A program made the translations under genes and the position numbers. DNA of 64,000 nt from Pseudomonas peli (GTDB lineage: Bacteria > Pseudomonadota > Gammaproteobacteria > Pseudomonadales > Pseudomonadaceae). Shown in pieces: positions 55,040 through 63,920 of this stretch. The stretch lies in NCBI RefSeq assembly GCF_900099645.1, contig NZ_FMTL01000002.1, positions 622,334-686,333 of the forward strand. The letters run 5' to 3'. Position 1 is the first letter of the stretch. Every line of letters starts with the position of its first letter. A model generated the notes under the pieces. That model was not told the DNA's origin, did no database searches, and saw nothing but the letters and a program-made list of their open reading frames with translations.

Positions 55040-55053
55040 CTCGATTCTCCTTA

Positions 55054-56010
55054 TCAACCCGCCAGATTGCGTCGGGCGGGTGCGTTGCTGCCTGCCTTGC
55101 TGTGAATGTGGGCGGTGAATTCTCGCAGCCAGGCTGCCAGTTGTTGTGGCTCGGCCAGCAGCTGCCAGTGCCCGGCATTTACCTCGCGCCGCTGCAGCTT
55201 GGGTGCCCAGTGCTGTAGTTGGTCGAACAGTTGCGGGCGCACAAAGCGGTCGCGGGTCGGCACGATCAACTGCACAGGCACCTGGGTGTGGCGCAGGCGC
55301 GGCGTGAACAGGCTGCGGATAAAGTTGGCGCGGTACAGCTTGACCCCGTGTACCCCATCGGAGCGCTGGCTGCTGCTGATCGGCACATTACGTAGCCCTT
55401 CGATTTTGCGCAGCAGCTGGGGCCAGGCGCGGTCCAGGCCCAGGCGCCAGGTCAGCTCGGGCAGCAGCGGAGTGTGAAACAGTGCGATATACCAAGAGCT
55501 GAGCAACTGACCGAGCACCTGCAGCAGCGCGCGCGGAGTCTTCTGCTTGAGCGTGTCGCGCATCCAGTGGCCGACATGGTCCAGGCAGGGCCCGGAGATG
55601 CTGGTGTAGGAGGCCAGCAATGGCTGAATACGCGGCTCGGTGACCGCTTCCCAGGCCTGAATCGAGCCCCAGTCGTGGGCCACCAGATGTACCGGCTGAT
55701 CGGGGCTGAGGGCCTTTATCACCGCCTCCAGATCATTCGCCAGTTTCTCCAGGTGATAGTCCAGGCGCTTGCGTGGAATATCCGATGCGCCAAAGCCGCG
55801 CACGTCGTAGGCGATGATCTGATAGTCAGCGGCCAACTCGCGTACCAAGGGTAGCCAGATTTCGTGGTTGTCCGGGTAGCCATGCACCAGCAACAGAGTT
55901 GGCCCGCTTGGGTTGCCCCAGCGATAGGTCGCCAGCTGCACGCCATCACCCTGAATCCACAGCTGTTCGGCCTGCAGCTCTTTATATGGCAGCACTGCTG
56001 GTGCGTTCAT
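55054..56010 (-). CDS. Alpha/beta hydrolase, epoxide-hydrolase-like
   Basis: A 318-aa alpha/beta hydrolase. LLLVHGYPDNHEIWLPLVREL holds the oxyanion HGYPD motif, AYDVRGFGASD follows, the nucleophile is Asp in LVAHDWGSI, and the C-terminal His is in NAGHWQLL. An Asp nucleophile (HDWG) points to epoxide hydrolase or haloalkane dehalogenase chemistry rather than an esterase. It is transcribed with the PF10118 gene. Confidence 0.85.
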   Translation of the reverse strand: MNAPAVLPYKELQAEQLWIQGDGVQLATYRWGNPSGPTLLLVHGYPDNHEIWLPLVRELAADYQIIAYDVRGFGASDIPRKRLDYHLEKLANDLEAVIKALSPDQPVHLVAHDWGSIQAWEAVTEPRIQPLLASYTSISGPCLDHVGHWMRDTLKQKTPRALLQVLGQLLSSWYIALFHTPLLPELTWRLGLDRAWPQLLRKIEGLRNVPISSSQRSDGVHGVKLYRANFIRSLFTPRLRHTQVPVQLIVPTRDRFVRPQLFDQLQHWAPKLQRREVNAGHWQLLAEPQQLAAWLREFTAHIHSKAGSNAPARRNLAG

Positions 56011-56312
56011 ACGACTGCCCGATGCAGAGCGAGCGTTAGTGAGTAGCGCTGGGTGATAAAGGCGAGGTCAATGGGCATGCGGCGTCTCCGGATTGTCATG
56101 GCTGACCGTTACATCATTTGATGTCACGGGCAGTGTTGGACGCTCGGGAGGTATCTGCCTAGCCAACTTTTTGGCTAACAGCAGAGCCTGTTACGGTGTT
56201 ACTGAGGAAGCTGAAAGCTTTCTACAATGCGGCTGTGCGCGGGTTTACGTGGGCAGATGAGCCGCTTGGCAAAGCAAATCCAGCCCTTGGTTGGGGCGTT
56301 TTACAGGGGCGG
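56011..56312. other. Gap between the DUF4010 gene and the hydrolase operon
   Basis: This 302-base gap separates two genes on the minus strand. It should contain the promoter of the hydrolase operon in its left part. I see no gene, no clear terminator and no repeat. Confidence 0.5.
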
Positions 56313-57572
56313 CTATGCGAGCAGCAGTAATGCCGTCGCGCCGGCCAGCAGACCGGCAGCCATTACCGGCAGGGTCATCAGCGCCAGCTTGCGGCCACCG
56401 ATCAGCGCGACCAGAAAGCCTTTGACCAGGCTGTTGCTTAGCGCAGCGAGAAAGATGCCCTGTACCGCTACCTGAGCATGCAATTCGCCCTTGGCGCTGC
56501 GGGCCAGCGACAGGGTGATGGCATCCACATCGGCCAGCCCCGAGATCAGCGCCACCAGATAAATGCCGACATCGCCCAGCCAGTGCTGCGCACCTTCGAC
56601 CATCAAGAGAATCAATGCGAGCAGCGCGGCAAAGCGCAGGGCGGGGACCAGCTCGAAGGGGTTTTTCAGCGGTGGTTCGGCCTGTTCTTCGCTTTCCGCT
56701 CCGGCGCGGCGGTAGTACAGCAGCGCGCCTGTGGCGTATACCAGTGCGGCAATACCTAAAGGCCAGGCCAGCTGTGGCAGCAGACTGGCGTTGACCAGGC
56801 CGACTTCCAGCAGCACGCGTGGAAACATCAGCGCCGAGGTGGCGAGCAGGCCGCAGGCGAGGATTGCTTGCAGATTGCGCCCCTGAGCCAGGCGAGCCAG
56901 GGTCACGGTCATTGCAGTGGAAGACACCACGCCGCCCAGTAGCGCAGTGAACAGCAGGCCGTGGCGCGTGCCCACCAGGCGAATCGCCACATAGGCGGCA
57001 AAGCCGATACTGGCGATCAACACCACCATCCACCAGATGACGTAGGGGTTGAAGGCTTGCCAGGGGCCGTAGCCTTGGTTGGGCAGCGCGGGCAGCAGCA
57101 CCAGGGAAATAAACAGCAGCTTCAGTGCGCCGGACAGCTCTGCCTCGCTGAGGCGTTGTAGGGCACCGTGCAGCGATTGCTTGAGGCTTAGCAGCAGTGC
57201 CACCGCCACTGCGCCGGCTGCGGCCAGGCCGGCATAACCGGCCATGGCCAGGCTGCCGAGGATAAAGGTGATCAGCAGCGCGACTTCGCTGGTCAGGCCC
57301 AGGTCGCCCTGGCGTTGCTGCTCACTAAAGTATGACGCCGCCACCAGAATGGCGAAGCCGGTGAAGATCACCGCCCAGGCGATCACGCCAAAGTGCTCAC
57401 CGAGCAGCATGGCAAAGGCACCGAGCAGGCTGCTCAGGGCGAAGGTACGAATCCCTGCAGCCAGCTGACTGTCCTCGGTATGGCGGCCCTGCCAGCCGCG
57501 TTCGGCACCGATCAACAGGCCGGCGGCCAGGGCACTGGCAAAATTCAGCAAGGTGTCGAGGGCTTCTGGCAT
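56313..57572 (-). CDS. MgtC/SapB-DUF4010 family membrane protein
   Basis: A 419-aa inner-membrane protein with an N-terminal MgtC/SapB-like part (ALAAGLLIGAERGWQGR, about 14-30) and a C-terminal DUF4010 part, about twelve helices in all. The function of this fusion is unknown. It diverges from azlC. Confidence 0.87.
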   Translation of the reverse strand: MPEALDTLLNFASALAAGLLIGAERGWQGRHTEDSQLAAGIRTFALSSLLGAFAMLLGEHFGVIAWAVIFTGFAILVAASYFSEQQRQGDLGLTSEVALLITFILGSLAMAGYAGLAAAGAVAVALLLSLKQSLHGALQRLSEAELSGALKLLFISLVLLPALPNQGYGPWQAFNPYVIWWMVVLIASIGFAAYVAIRLVGTRHGLLFTALLGGVVSSTAMTVTLARLAQGRNLQAILACGLLATSALMFPRVLLEVGLVNASLLPQLAWPLGIAALVYATGALLYYRRAGAESEEQAEPPLKNPFELVPALRFAALLALILLMVEGAQHWLGDVGIYLVALISGLADVDAITLSLARSAKGELHAQVAVQGIFLAALSNSLVKGFLVALIGGRKLALMTLPVMAAGLLAGATALLLLA

Positions 57573-57720
57573 GGGGCTGTCCTGAGCGAAGAGTGCTGGC
57601 AGTTTAGCCAGCGGGCACCTGGTTGTATTGTTGCAGGTCAGTCTGCGCTGTCATCGCTGCGCAAGATTGTTCAAGACGGCGCGGCCGGGATGCGCCAGGC
57701 TATGCAGCAAAGGAGGGCGT

Positions 57721-58434
57721 ATGAGCCGTTTGCAGCAGTTTCTCTATGGGGGTCGTGACAGCATTCCGATGATTGTCGGCATTCTGCCGTTCGGTCTGAT
57801 TTATGGCGCGTTGGCCAGTCTGGCTGGGCTTAGCCTGGGGCAGGCGCTGGGCATGTCGCTGCTGGTATATGCCGGCTCCGCGCAGTTTATTGCCATCAGC
57901 CTGCTGACCCTGGGCAGCGGCGCGGCGGTGATTCTGCTCACCACCTTGGTGGTCAATCTGCGTCATGTGCTCTACAGCGCGGCGCTGCAGCCCTATATCG
58001 GCAAGCTTTCGCAGCGCTGGCGGGTGCCGCTGGCGTTTGGTTTGACCGATGAGACCTTTGCCGTGGTGCAGCGGCGTTATCTGGCGCGCGGCATGACTGA
58101 GCACGGCCAGTGGTACCACGCCGGCGTGGCGCTGGCGTTGTACCTGTCCTGGGTGTCCAGCTCGCTGGTGGGTGCATTGTTTGGTCAGAGCGTGCCGAAC
58201 CTGGCGGGTTGGGGGCTGGACTTCGCCATGCTGGCGACCTTTATCGGCATTGTGGTGCCGGCGCTGCGCAATCAACCGCAGATTGCTGCAGCTCTGGTAG
58301 CCGGTGCGGTGGCGCTGCTGTGCCACGCATGGCCCTACAAGCTGGGGCTGATGGCGGCCGCACTCAGCGGCATTGCGGTCGGCGTGTGGCTGGAGCGCTG
58401 CAAAACGCCGGTGACTGTCGAGGAGGGCGCGTGA
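57721..58434 (+). CDS. azlC: AzlC family branched-chain amino acid exporter subunit
   Basis: A 237-aa membrane protein of the AzlC family with GILPFGLIYGALASLAGLSL, LVYAGSAQFIAISLL and NLRHVLYSAALQPY. AGGAGG precedes the ATG at 57721. The start of azlD overlaps its stop (ATGA). Together the pair exports branched-chain amino acids or analogues. Confidence 0.92.
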   Translation: MSRLQQFLYGGRDSIPMIVGILPFGLIYGALASLAGLSLGQALGMSLLVYAGSAQFIAISLLTLGSGAAVILLTTLVVNLRHVLYSAALQPYIGKLSQRWRVPLAFGLTDETFAVVQRRYLARGMTEHGQWYHAGVALALYLSWVSSSLVGALFGQSVPNLAGWGLDFAMLATFIGIVVPALRNQPQIAAALVAGAVALLCHAWPYKLGLMAAALSGIAVGVWLERCKTPVTVEEGA

Positions 58435-58763
58435 TGGATATCTGGCTGCTGATTCTCGGCATGGCGCTGATCACCTTTGCGATTCGCTACAGCCTGTTTG
58501 CCTTTCCCGATATGCGTTTCCCTCCGTTGGTGCGCCAAGGGCTGCAGTACGTGCCGACGGCGGTGCTGAGCGCCATCGTGCTGCCGGGCATGCTGATCCC
58601 CGATGGCCAGCAGTGGGCGTTCAGCCTGGATAATGCCTACCTGTTGGCGGGCCTGGCGACTATTGCCATTGCCGCGCTGACTCGGCATTTGTTAGCAACT
58701 ATTGGTGGCGGCCTTCTGGTGTTCTTTGTTCTGCGTGGCTTGCTCGGGCAGTTGCCGTTGTAA
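58434..58763 (+). CDS. azlD: AzlD family exporter subunit
   Basis: A 109-aa membrane protein with three to four helices and RQGLQYVPTAVLSAIVLPGML, typical of AzlD. The start shares a base with the azlC stop, with GAGGAGG upstream, so the two are coupled. It completes the AzlCD exporter. Confidence 0.92.
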   Translation: MDIWLLILGMALITFAIRYSLFAFPDMRFPPLVRQGLQYVPTAVLSAIVLPGMLIPDGQQWAFSLDNAYLLAGLATIAIAALTRHLLATIGGGLLVFFVLRGLLGQLPL

Positions 58764-58880
58764 GAGCGGGTTATTTGCTGAAAGTGCGGGAAAAAGCATG
58801 CTTGGCTGTGGCTTTGTCGGGTGTTCTTGCAGTCAAATGCCTGACAACTCGCTTGGCCACTGCAGACAGGTACACGGACG

Positions 58881-60755
58881 ATGACCGAACATTCTCAATT
58901 CACATTGCTGGGTAAAAAGCGCTTTTTGCCGTTTTTCATCACCCAGCTGCTGGGTGCTTTCAACGACAACATCTTCAAGCAATCACTGATTCTCGCCATT
59001 CTGTTCAAGATCAGCTCTGGGGCCGACAAGGCCTTGCTGATCAACCTCTGTGCGTTGCTGTTTATCCTGCCGTTCTTCCTGTTCTCGGCCCTCGGCGGCC
59101 AGTTTGGTGAGAAGTTCGCCAAAGACTCGCTGATTCGCAAGATCAAGTTCGCCGAGATCGTGATCATGCTGCTTGGCGCCGTCGGTGTGCTGCTCGGCAA
59201 TCTGCCAATGATGCTCGCCGTGCTGTTTGCCATGGGTACGCAGTCGGCGTTGTTTGGTCCTGTGAAGTATTCGATTTTGCCGCAGCACCTTGAAGAACAA
59301 GAGCTGGTGGGCGGTAACGCGCTGGTGGAAATGGGCACCTTCCTGGCCATTCTCGCCGGCACCATTGGCGCGGGCATCATCATGGCCAGCAGCGGCTACG
59401 CGCATATCGTCGCAGCCTGCGTGGTGTTGGTGGCGGTGTTTGGCTACCTGGCCAGCCGCGGCATTCCTGCGGCATCGGCGGCGATGCCGCAGCTCAAGCT
59501 GGATTGGAACATCCTGCGTCAGTCCTGGTTGATCATGAAACTCGGCCTGGGCCAGCGTCCGGCCGTGTCGCGTTCGCTGGTGGGCAACTCCTGGTTCTGG
59601 TTTCTCGGCGCGGTGTACCTGACGCAGATTCCGGCCTATGCCAAAGAGTGGCTGTACGGCGATGAAAGCGTGGTCACGCTGATTCTCACTGTGTTCTCGG
59701 TGGGTATCGCGCTGGGTTCGATGCTCTGCGAGCGCATGAGTGGGCACAAGGTGGAAATCGGCCTGGTGCCGTTCGGCTCAATCGGCCTGACCCTGTTTGG
59801 CATTCTGCTCTGGTGGTTCTCCGGCGGCTTCCCCGAAGCAGCGGTGGCGCATGACTGGCTGGCGGTGCTGAGCATTGGCCAGGCCTGGTGGATTCTCGGC
59901 TCGATTCTCGGCATCGGTCTGTTCGGCGGCTTTTATATCGTGCCGCTGTATGCGCTGATCCAGTCGCGCACTGTGGAGCATGAGCGGGCGCGGGTGATTG
60001 CCGCCAACAACATCCTCAATGCGCTGTTTATGGTGATCTCGGCGATTGTCTCGATCCTGTTTCTCAGCATTGCCGAGCTGTCGATTCCGCAGCTGTTCCT
60101 GACCATTTCGCTGATGAACATCGCGGTCAACAGCTACATCTTCAAGATCGTCCCCGAATTCAGCATGCGTTTTATGATCTGGCTGCTCAGCCACTCGATG
60201 TACCGGGTGGAGCACAAGGGGCTGGAGGCGATCCCCGATGAGGGCGCGGCGGTGCTGGTGTGCAACCACGTGTCGTTTGTCGATGCGTTGCTGATCGGCG
60301 GCGCGGTGCGCCGTCCGGTGCGCTTTGTCATGTACTACAAGATCTACAACCTGCCGGTGCTCAACTTTATCTTCCGTACCGCCGGCACCGTGCCAATTGC
60401 CGGGCGCAACGAAGACCTGTTGATCTACGACGCCGCGTTCAAGAAAATCGCCGAATACCTGCGCAATGGCGAAGTGGTGTGCATCTTCCCAGAGGGCAAG
60501 TTGACCACCGATGGCGAACTGAATGAGTTCAAGAATGGCATCGAGCGCATCGTCGAAGCCAACCCGGTGCCGGTGATTCCCATGGCGTTGCAGGGCTTGT
60601 GGGGCAGCTTTTTCAGCCGTGATCCGCACAAGGGCTTGTTCAAGCGCCTGTGGTCGCGCATCACCCTTGTGGCCGGTACGCCGGTTGCGCCCGAGCTGGT
60701 CAAGCGCGAGTTGCTGCAGGCCCAGGTGGCTGAGTTGCGAGGTGAGCGGCGTTAA
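58881..60755 (+). CDS. MFS lysophospholipid transporter fused to PlsC-type acyltransferase
   Basis: A 624-aa fusion. Residues 1-410 are an LplT-like major facilitator (FFITQLLGAFNDNIFKQSL at the start) and about 430-610 form a PlsC acyltransferase with NHVSFVD (the HX4D motif) and FPEGKLTTDGELNEFKNG. The fusion would bring lysophospholipid in and re-acylate it. Unlike E. coli LplT-Aas it lacks a C-terminal acyl-ACP synthetase domain. Confidence 0.9.
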   Translation: MTEHSQFTLLGKKRFLPFFITQLLGAFNDNIFKQSLILAILFKISSGADKALLINLCALLFILPFFLFSALGGQFGEKFAKDSLIRKIKFAEIVIMLLGAVGVLLGNLPMMLAVLFAMGTQSALFGPVKYSILPQHLEEQELVGGNALVEMGTFLAILAGTIGAGIIMASSGYAHIVAACVVLVAVFGYLASRGIPAASAAMPQLKLDWNILRQSWLIMKLGLGQRPAVSRSLVGNSWFWFLGAVYLTQIPAYAKEWLYGDESVVTLILTVFSVGIALGSMLCERMSGHKVEIGLVPFGSIGLTLFGILLWWFSGGFPEAAVAHDWLAVLSIGQAWWILGSILGIGLFGGFYIVPLYALIQSRTVEHERARVIAANNILNALFMVISAIVSILFLSIAELSIPQLFLTISLMNIAVNSYIFKIVPEFSMRFMIWLLSHSMYRVEHKGLEAIPDEGAAVLVCNHVSFVDALLIGGAVRRPVRFVMYYKIYNLPVLNFIFRTAGTVPIAGRNEDLLIYDAAFKKIAEYLRNGEVVCIFPEGKLTTDGELNEFKNGIERIVEANPVPVIPMALQGLWGSFFSRDPHKGLFKRLWSRITLVAGTPVAPELVKRELLQAQVAELRGERR

Positions 60756-60772
60756 ACCGCAGATATGAAAAT

Positions 60773-60797
60773 GCCCGCCAATTTGGCGGGCTTTTTT
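60773..60797 (+). terminator. Terminator after the MFS-PlsC gene
   Basis: GCCCGCCA and TGGCGGGC flank a 3-base loop and are followed by TTTTTT. It lies between convergent genes, 17 bases past the stop codon. Confidence 0.93.
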
Positions 60798-60812
60798 GTG
60801 CAGTTTGAGCGG

Positions 60813-61127
60813 CTAGTGGCTGAGTTTTAGCCCGATCAGGCCGCAAACGATCAGCGCCACGCTGGCGATACGCAGCAGCGTCACAGCCTCGCCAAACAGC
60901 ATGATGCCGGCAATCACCGTCCCCACAGCGCCGACACCGGTCCAGATTGCATAGGCGGTGCCCAGGGGCAATTCCTTCATGGCCAGGCCAAGCAATGCCA
61001 GGCTGACGATGATCGCCGCAACAGTCAGTAGAGTGGGGATAGGGCGGGTAAAGCCGTCGGTGTATTTCAAGCCAACGGCCCAGCCTACTTCGAACAGGCC
61101 GGCCAGCAGCAGAATGAACCAGGACAT
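60813..61127 (-). CDS. gdx: Guanidinium exporter Gdx (SugE) of the SMR family
   Basis: A 104-aa four-helix small multidrug resistance protein. [20 protein letters not shown] with E13 is the SugE/Gdx signature, and [17 protein letters not shown] is the loop-3 motif. The start at 61127 follows TTGGAGG. A guanidine-II riboswitch-like pair of hairpins stands in its leader, which supports guanidinium export as its role. Confidence 0.93.
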   Translation of the reverse strand: MSWFILLLAGLFEVGWAVGLKYTDGFTRPIPTLLTVAAIIVSLALLGLAMKELPLGTAYAIWTGVGAVGTVIAGIMLFGEAVTLLRIASVALIVCGLIGLKLSH

Positions 61128-61150
61128 ACAAACCTCCAAAAACAAATAGA

Positions 61151-61198
61151 GGGGCCGTCCCGTGGTGATCACTCGCAGAGTGGTGAGGTCGTCCTCAC
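61151..61198 (-). promoter_or_regulatory. Guanidine-II (mini-ykkC) riboswitch
   Basis: Read on the minus strand there are two short hairpins, each with an ACGR tetraloop: GTGAGG-ACGA-CCTCAC (61198-61183) and GGG-ACGG-CCC (61161-61152), about 21 bases apart. They end about 24 bases before the gdx start. Two ACGR hairpins close together before a guanidinium exporter are the defining pattern of the mini-ykkC class, which exposes the ribosome binding site when guanidinium binds. Confidence 0.85.
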
Positions 61199-61292
61199 AC
61201 TGTGCAGTATTTTGCACATTGGCCGGCGCAGGGCAAGCCGCAGAGGACCAGTGGTCTGTTTCTCTGCGGTTGCTCTACGGGCGTGCAGCGGC

Positions 61293-62213
61293 TTAGATCC
61301 CCTGCGGAATCTCTTCACCGCCCAGGGCTTCGAACAGCGCCGGGAGGAAGTCCACCAAGGTCAGCATCATCAGGGTGAAGCTGGCGTCCTGCTGGCCGAG
61401 GTCGTCGTCGCCGCCGTCCTGTTCGGCCTGATCCTGCAGCAGGTCTTCAAAGCGCAGGCGCTTGACCACCAGCTTGTCGTCCAGCATGAAGGACAGCTTG
61501 TCCTGCCAGGCCAGGGATAGCTGAGTAACCTGCTTGCCCGAGCTCATGTGCAGCTGGATTTCGTCGCTGGTCAGGTCCTGGCGCTTGCAGCGCACCACGC
61601 CGCCATCTTCATGGGTGTCACGCAGCTCGCACTCGTCCAGCACATGGAAGTCCGGAGCGGCTTGCTGCACCTTGACCCAGTCGGTGAGGGTGGCGCTTGG
61701 CGCGATCTTCACCGTCAGTGGGCGTACCGGCAGCGAGCCGATGGCTTCACGTAGAGTCGACAGCAAGTCTTCGGCACGCTTGGCGCTGGCCGAGTCGACC
61801 AGGATCAGGCCCTGTTTCGGCGCGATGGCGGCGAAGGTAGCGGATTTGCGGATAAAGGCGCGTGGCAGGAAGGTCTGCACGATGTCGTCCTTGAGCTGGT
61901 CGCGCTCCTTCTTGTAGACCTTGCGCATCTGCTCGGCTTCGATTTCGTCGACCTTGTCCTTCAGCGCATCGCGCACCACGCTGCCCGGCAGGATGCGTTC
62001 TTCCTTGCGTGCGGCGATCAGCAGGAAATCCCCGCTGACGTGTACCAGCGGTGCATCGCCGCCTTTGCCGAAGGGCGCGATAAAACCGTAGGTGCTGAGT
62101 TCCTGACTGGCGCACGAGCGGGCCGGTTTGGCTGAGAGGGCCGTTTCAAGTGCCTCGGCATCAAACGGGATGTCCTGGGTGAGGCGATAAACCAGCAGGT
62201 TACGAAACCACAT
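61293..62213 (-). CDS. rdgC: Recombination-associated protein RdgC
   Basis: A 306-aa ring-forming DNA-binding protein that limits RecA action. [26 protein letters not shown] and [25 protein letters not shown] are conserved. I chose the ATG at 62213 as RdgC proteins start MWFKN; an in-frame ATG at 62231 is preceded by nothing better. Confidence 0.93.
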   Translation of the reverse strand: MWFRNLLVYRLTQDIPFDAEALETALSAKPARSCASQELSTYGFIAPFGKGGDAPLVHVSGDFLLIAARKEERILPGSVVRDALKDKVDEIEAEQMRKVYKKERDQLKDDIVQTFLPRAFIRKSATFAAIAPKQGLILVDSASAKRAEDLLSTLREAIGSLPVRPLTVKIAPSATLTDWVKVQQAAPDFHVLDECELRDTHEDGGVVRCKRQDLTSDEIQLHMSSGKQVTQLSLAWQDKLSFMLDDKLVVKRLRFEDLLQDQAEQDGGDDDLGQQDASFTLMMLTLVDFLPALFEALGGEEIPQGI

Positions 62214-62429
62214 AAGAGGGTGTATCTCCATTAACAGACCCGCCGGCAGCGGCAGGTATCACAAGTCGTCAGTACCCTATGCGGGTGCTGTTTCAGGTTG
62301 GCCGAAGCGGTATGACCCGTTGCACAACCTGTGCGTTGCATTCGGGGCGCATTATTCCCCCGAGCGGTGCCTGAGGCCAAGTCTGCGCTAAGCCTTTGCT
62401 GCATCAATAAAAAATTTTAAAAACAGTGC

Positions 62430-62458
62430 TTGCCAAGGTGTCGATGGCTCTCTAGAAT
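62430..62458 (+). promoter_or_regulatory. Sigma-70 promoter of the tRNA pair
   Basis: TTGCCA (62430-62435) and TAGAAT (62453-62458) are 17 bases apart, and a GC-rich discriminator (GCGCC) follows, as in stringently controlled stable-RNA promoters. The first tRNA begins 22 bases on. Confidence 0.8.
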
Positions 62459-62479
62459 GCGCCCCACTTCGAGAGTGAA

Positions 62480-62555
62480 GGGTGATTAGCTCAGCTGGGA
62501 GAGCATCTGCCTTACAAGCAGAGGGTCGGCGGTTCGATCCCGTCATCACCCACCA
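62480..62555 (+). tRNA. tRNA-Val (anticodon UAC)
   Basis: A 76-base cloverleaf with acceptor pair GGGTGAT/ATCACCC, anticodon TAC in CTGCCTTACAAGCAGA, T loop TTCGATC and encoded CCA. Confidence 0.97.
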
Positions 62556-62576
62556 ACTCGCTTTTTGAAGTTACGC

Positions 62577-62653
62577 GCAGCGGTAGTTCAGTCGGTTAGA
62601 ATACCGGCCTGTCACGCCGGGGGTCGCGGGTTCGAGTCCCGTCCGCTGCGCCA
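62577..62653 (+). tRNA. tRNA-Asp (anticodon GUC)
   Basis: A 77-base cloverleaf with acceptor pair GCAGCGG/CCGCTGC, anticodon GTC in CCGGCCTGTCACGCCGG, T loop TTCGAGT and encoded CCA. It is 21 bases after tRNA-Val and shares its promoter. Confidence 0.97.
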
Positions 62654-62843
62654 TTTTTATTCTCGCTTCATCCCCTCTGTGACATATCGCAATACCTCGC
62701 AAAATCCTTTCTGAATAATCAGCTAAACATCTGAACTTATACGCATTTTCTGTCTCCTAACACGGTAGCCAGTGATCGCGGCAGCCTGCTAAGCTCGCGC
62801 TTTCACACCATTTGCCCTAGGGCGCACCGGACAAGGAACAAGC

Positions 62844-63551
62844 ATGAAACAGCATCGTTTAGCAGCGGCGGTCGCCCTGGTAGGTTTGGTTCTCGCAGGT
62901 TGCGATTCGCAAACCAGCGAAATCACCCTGGAAACCCCAGCACAGAAAGCGTCCTACGGTATCGGCCTGAACATGGGCAAGAGCCTGGCTCAGGAAGGCA
63001 TGGATGACCTGGATTCCAACGCCGTTGCTCAAGGCATCGAAGACGCCATTGGCAAGAAAGAACAGCGCCTGAAAGACGAAGAGCTGATCGAAGCCTTTGC
63101 CTTCCTGCAAAAACGTGCCGAAGAGCGCATGGTTACTCTGAACGAAGAGTCGGCCAAAGCTGGCAAGAAGTTCCTGGAAGACAACGCCAAGCGTGAAGGC
63201 GTGACCACCACCGCTTCCGGCCTGCAGTACGAAGTTGTGAAAAAGGCCGACGGCGCTCAGCCGAAAGCCACTGACGTGGTGACTGTTCACTACGAAGGCA
63301 AGTTGACCGATGGCAGTGTGTTCGACAGCTCGGTTGAGCGTGGCAGCCCGATTGATCTGCCGGTTAACGGCGTGATCCCGGGTTGGGTTGAAGGCCTGCA
63401 GCTGATGCATGTTGGCGAGAAGTACAAGCTGTACATCCCAAGCGAGCTGGCATACGGCGAGCAGAGCCCGACTCCGGCCATTCCAGCCAACTCGGTGCTG
63501 GTGTTTGATCTGGAGCTGATTGCGATCAAAGACGCCGCCGCTCAAGAGTAA
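62844..63551 (+). CDS. FKBP-type peptidyl-prolyl isomerase lipoprotein
   Basis: A 235-aa Mip/FkpA-like isomerase with lipobox LAGC (Cys20), a dimerising helical N-terminal domain (about 30-120, ASYGIGLNMGKSLAQEG) and a C-terminal FKBP domain (about 140-230) with VHYEGKLTDGSVFDSS, IPGWVEGLQLMHVGEKY and IPANSVLVFDLELI. It helps fold envelope proteins. It follows the tRNA-Val/Asp pair, as in P. aeruginosa. Confidence 0.93.
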   Translation: MKQHRLAAAVALVGLVLAGCDSQTSEITLETPAQKASYGIGLNMGKSLAQEGMDDLDSNAVAQGIEDAIGKKEQRLKDEELIEAFAFLQKRAEERMVTLNEESAKAGKKFLEDNAKREGVTTTASGLQYEVVKKADGAQPKATDVVTVHYEGKLTDGSVFDSSVERGSPIDLPVNGVIPGWVEGLQLMHVGEKYKLYIPSELAYGEQSPTPAIPANSVLVFDLELIAIKDAAAQE

Positions 63552-63569
63552 TTTTCAGCGTTTCCTGAC

Positions 63570-63592
63570 AACGCCCCGTCTCGACGGGGCGT
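63570..63592 (+). terminator. Terminator-like hairpin after the FKBP gene
   Basis: ACGCCCCGTC pairs with GACGGGGCGT around a 2-base loop and is followed by TGTCGTTT. It lies about 20 bases past the stop codon. Confidence 0.8.
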
Positions 63593-63920
63593 TGTCGTTT
63601 CTACAGGCTGCTTCGGCACTTTTCGCTTGACTGGAGTGTCTCAGTGGGTGTGTGAAGTGGGGGTGGTGTTACGGTTATGCACATTTCTAAAATCAGCCGT
63701 GACGGATTAGGGTAACTTTCTTGCAGAAACCCTTTGCCATTTTTAACTTATTGATTTATATGATTTTTTACTGTGTGGGCAAAAAATGTTCGATCTATGG
63801 CGAGGCCGCATGGGCTGGGCGTTTGCCAGGGTTATCGAGAAACTGTTCACAAGGTTATCCACAGCTTTAGTGGATAACCATGGCCAGCCCAGCCCGTGCG
63901 CGGGTTGCCGGGAGAAAGCG
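63593..63920. other. AT-rich gap with DnaA boxes, module 2
   Basis: A 328-base gap. An AT-rich tract (about 63735-63790, TTATTGATTTATATGATTTT then TTACTGTGTGGGCAAAAAAT) is followed by GGTTATCCAC-N7-GTGGATAACC at 63853-63879. This perfect 10-bp inverted repeat contains one exact DnaA box, TTATCCACA (63855-63863), and one near match. The order of elements is that of the gap at 51832-52174. I see no gene. Confidence 0.55.
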
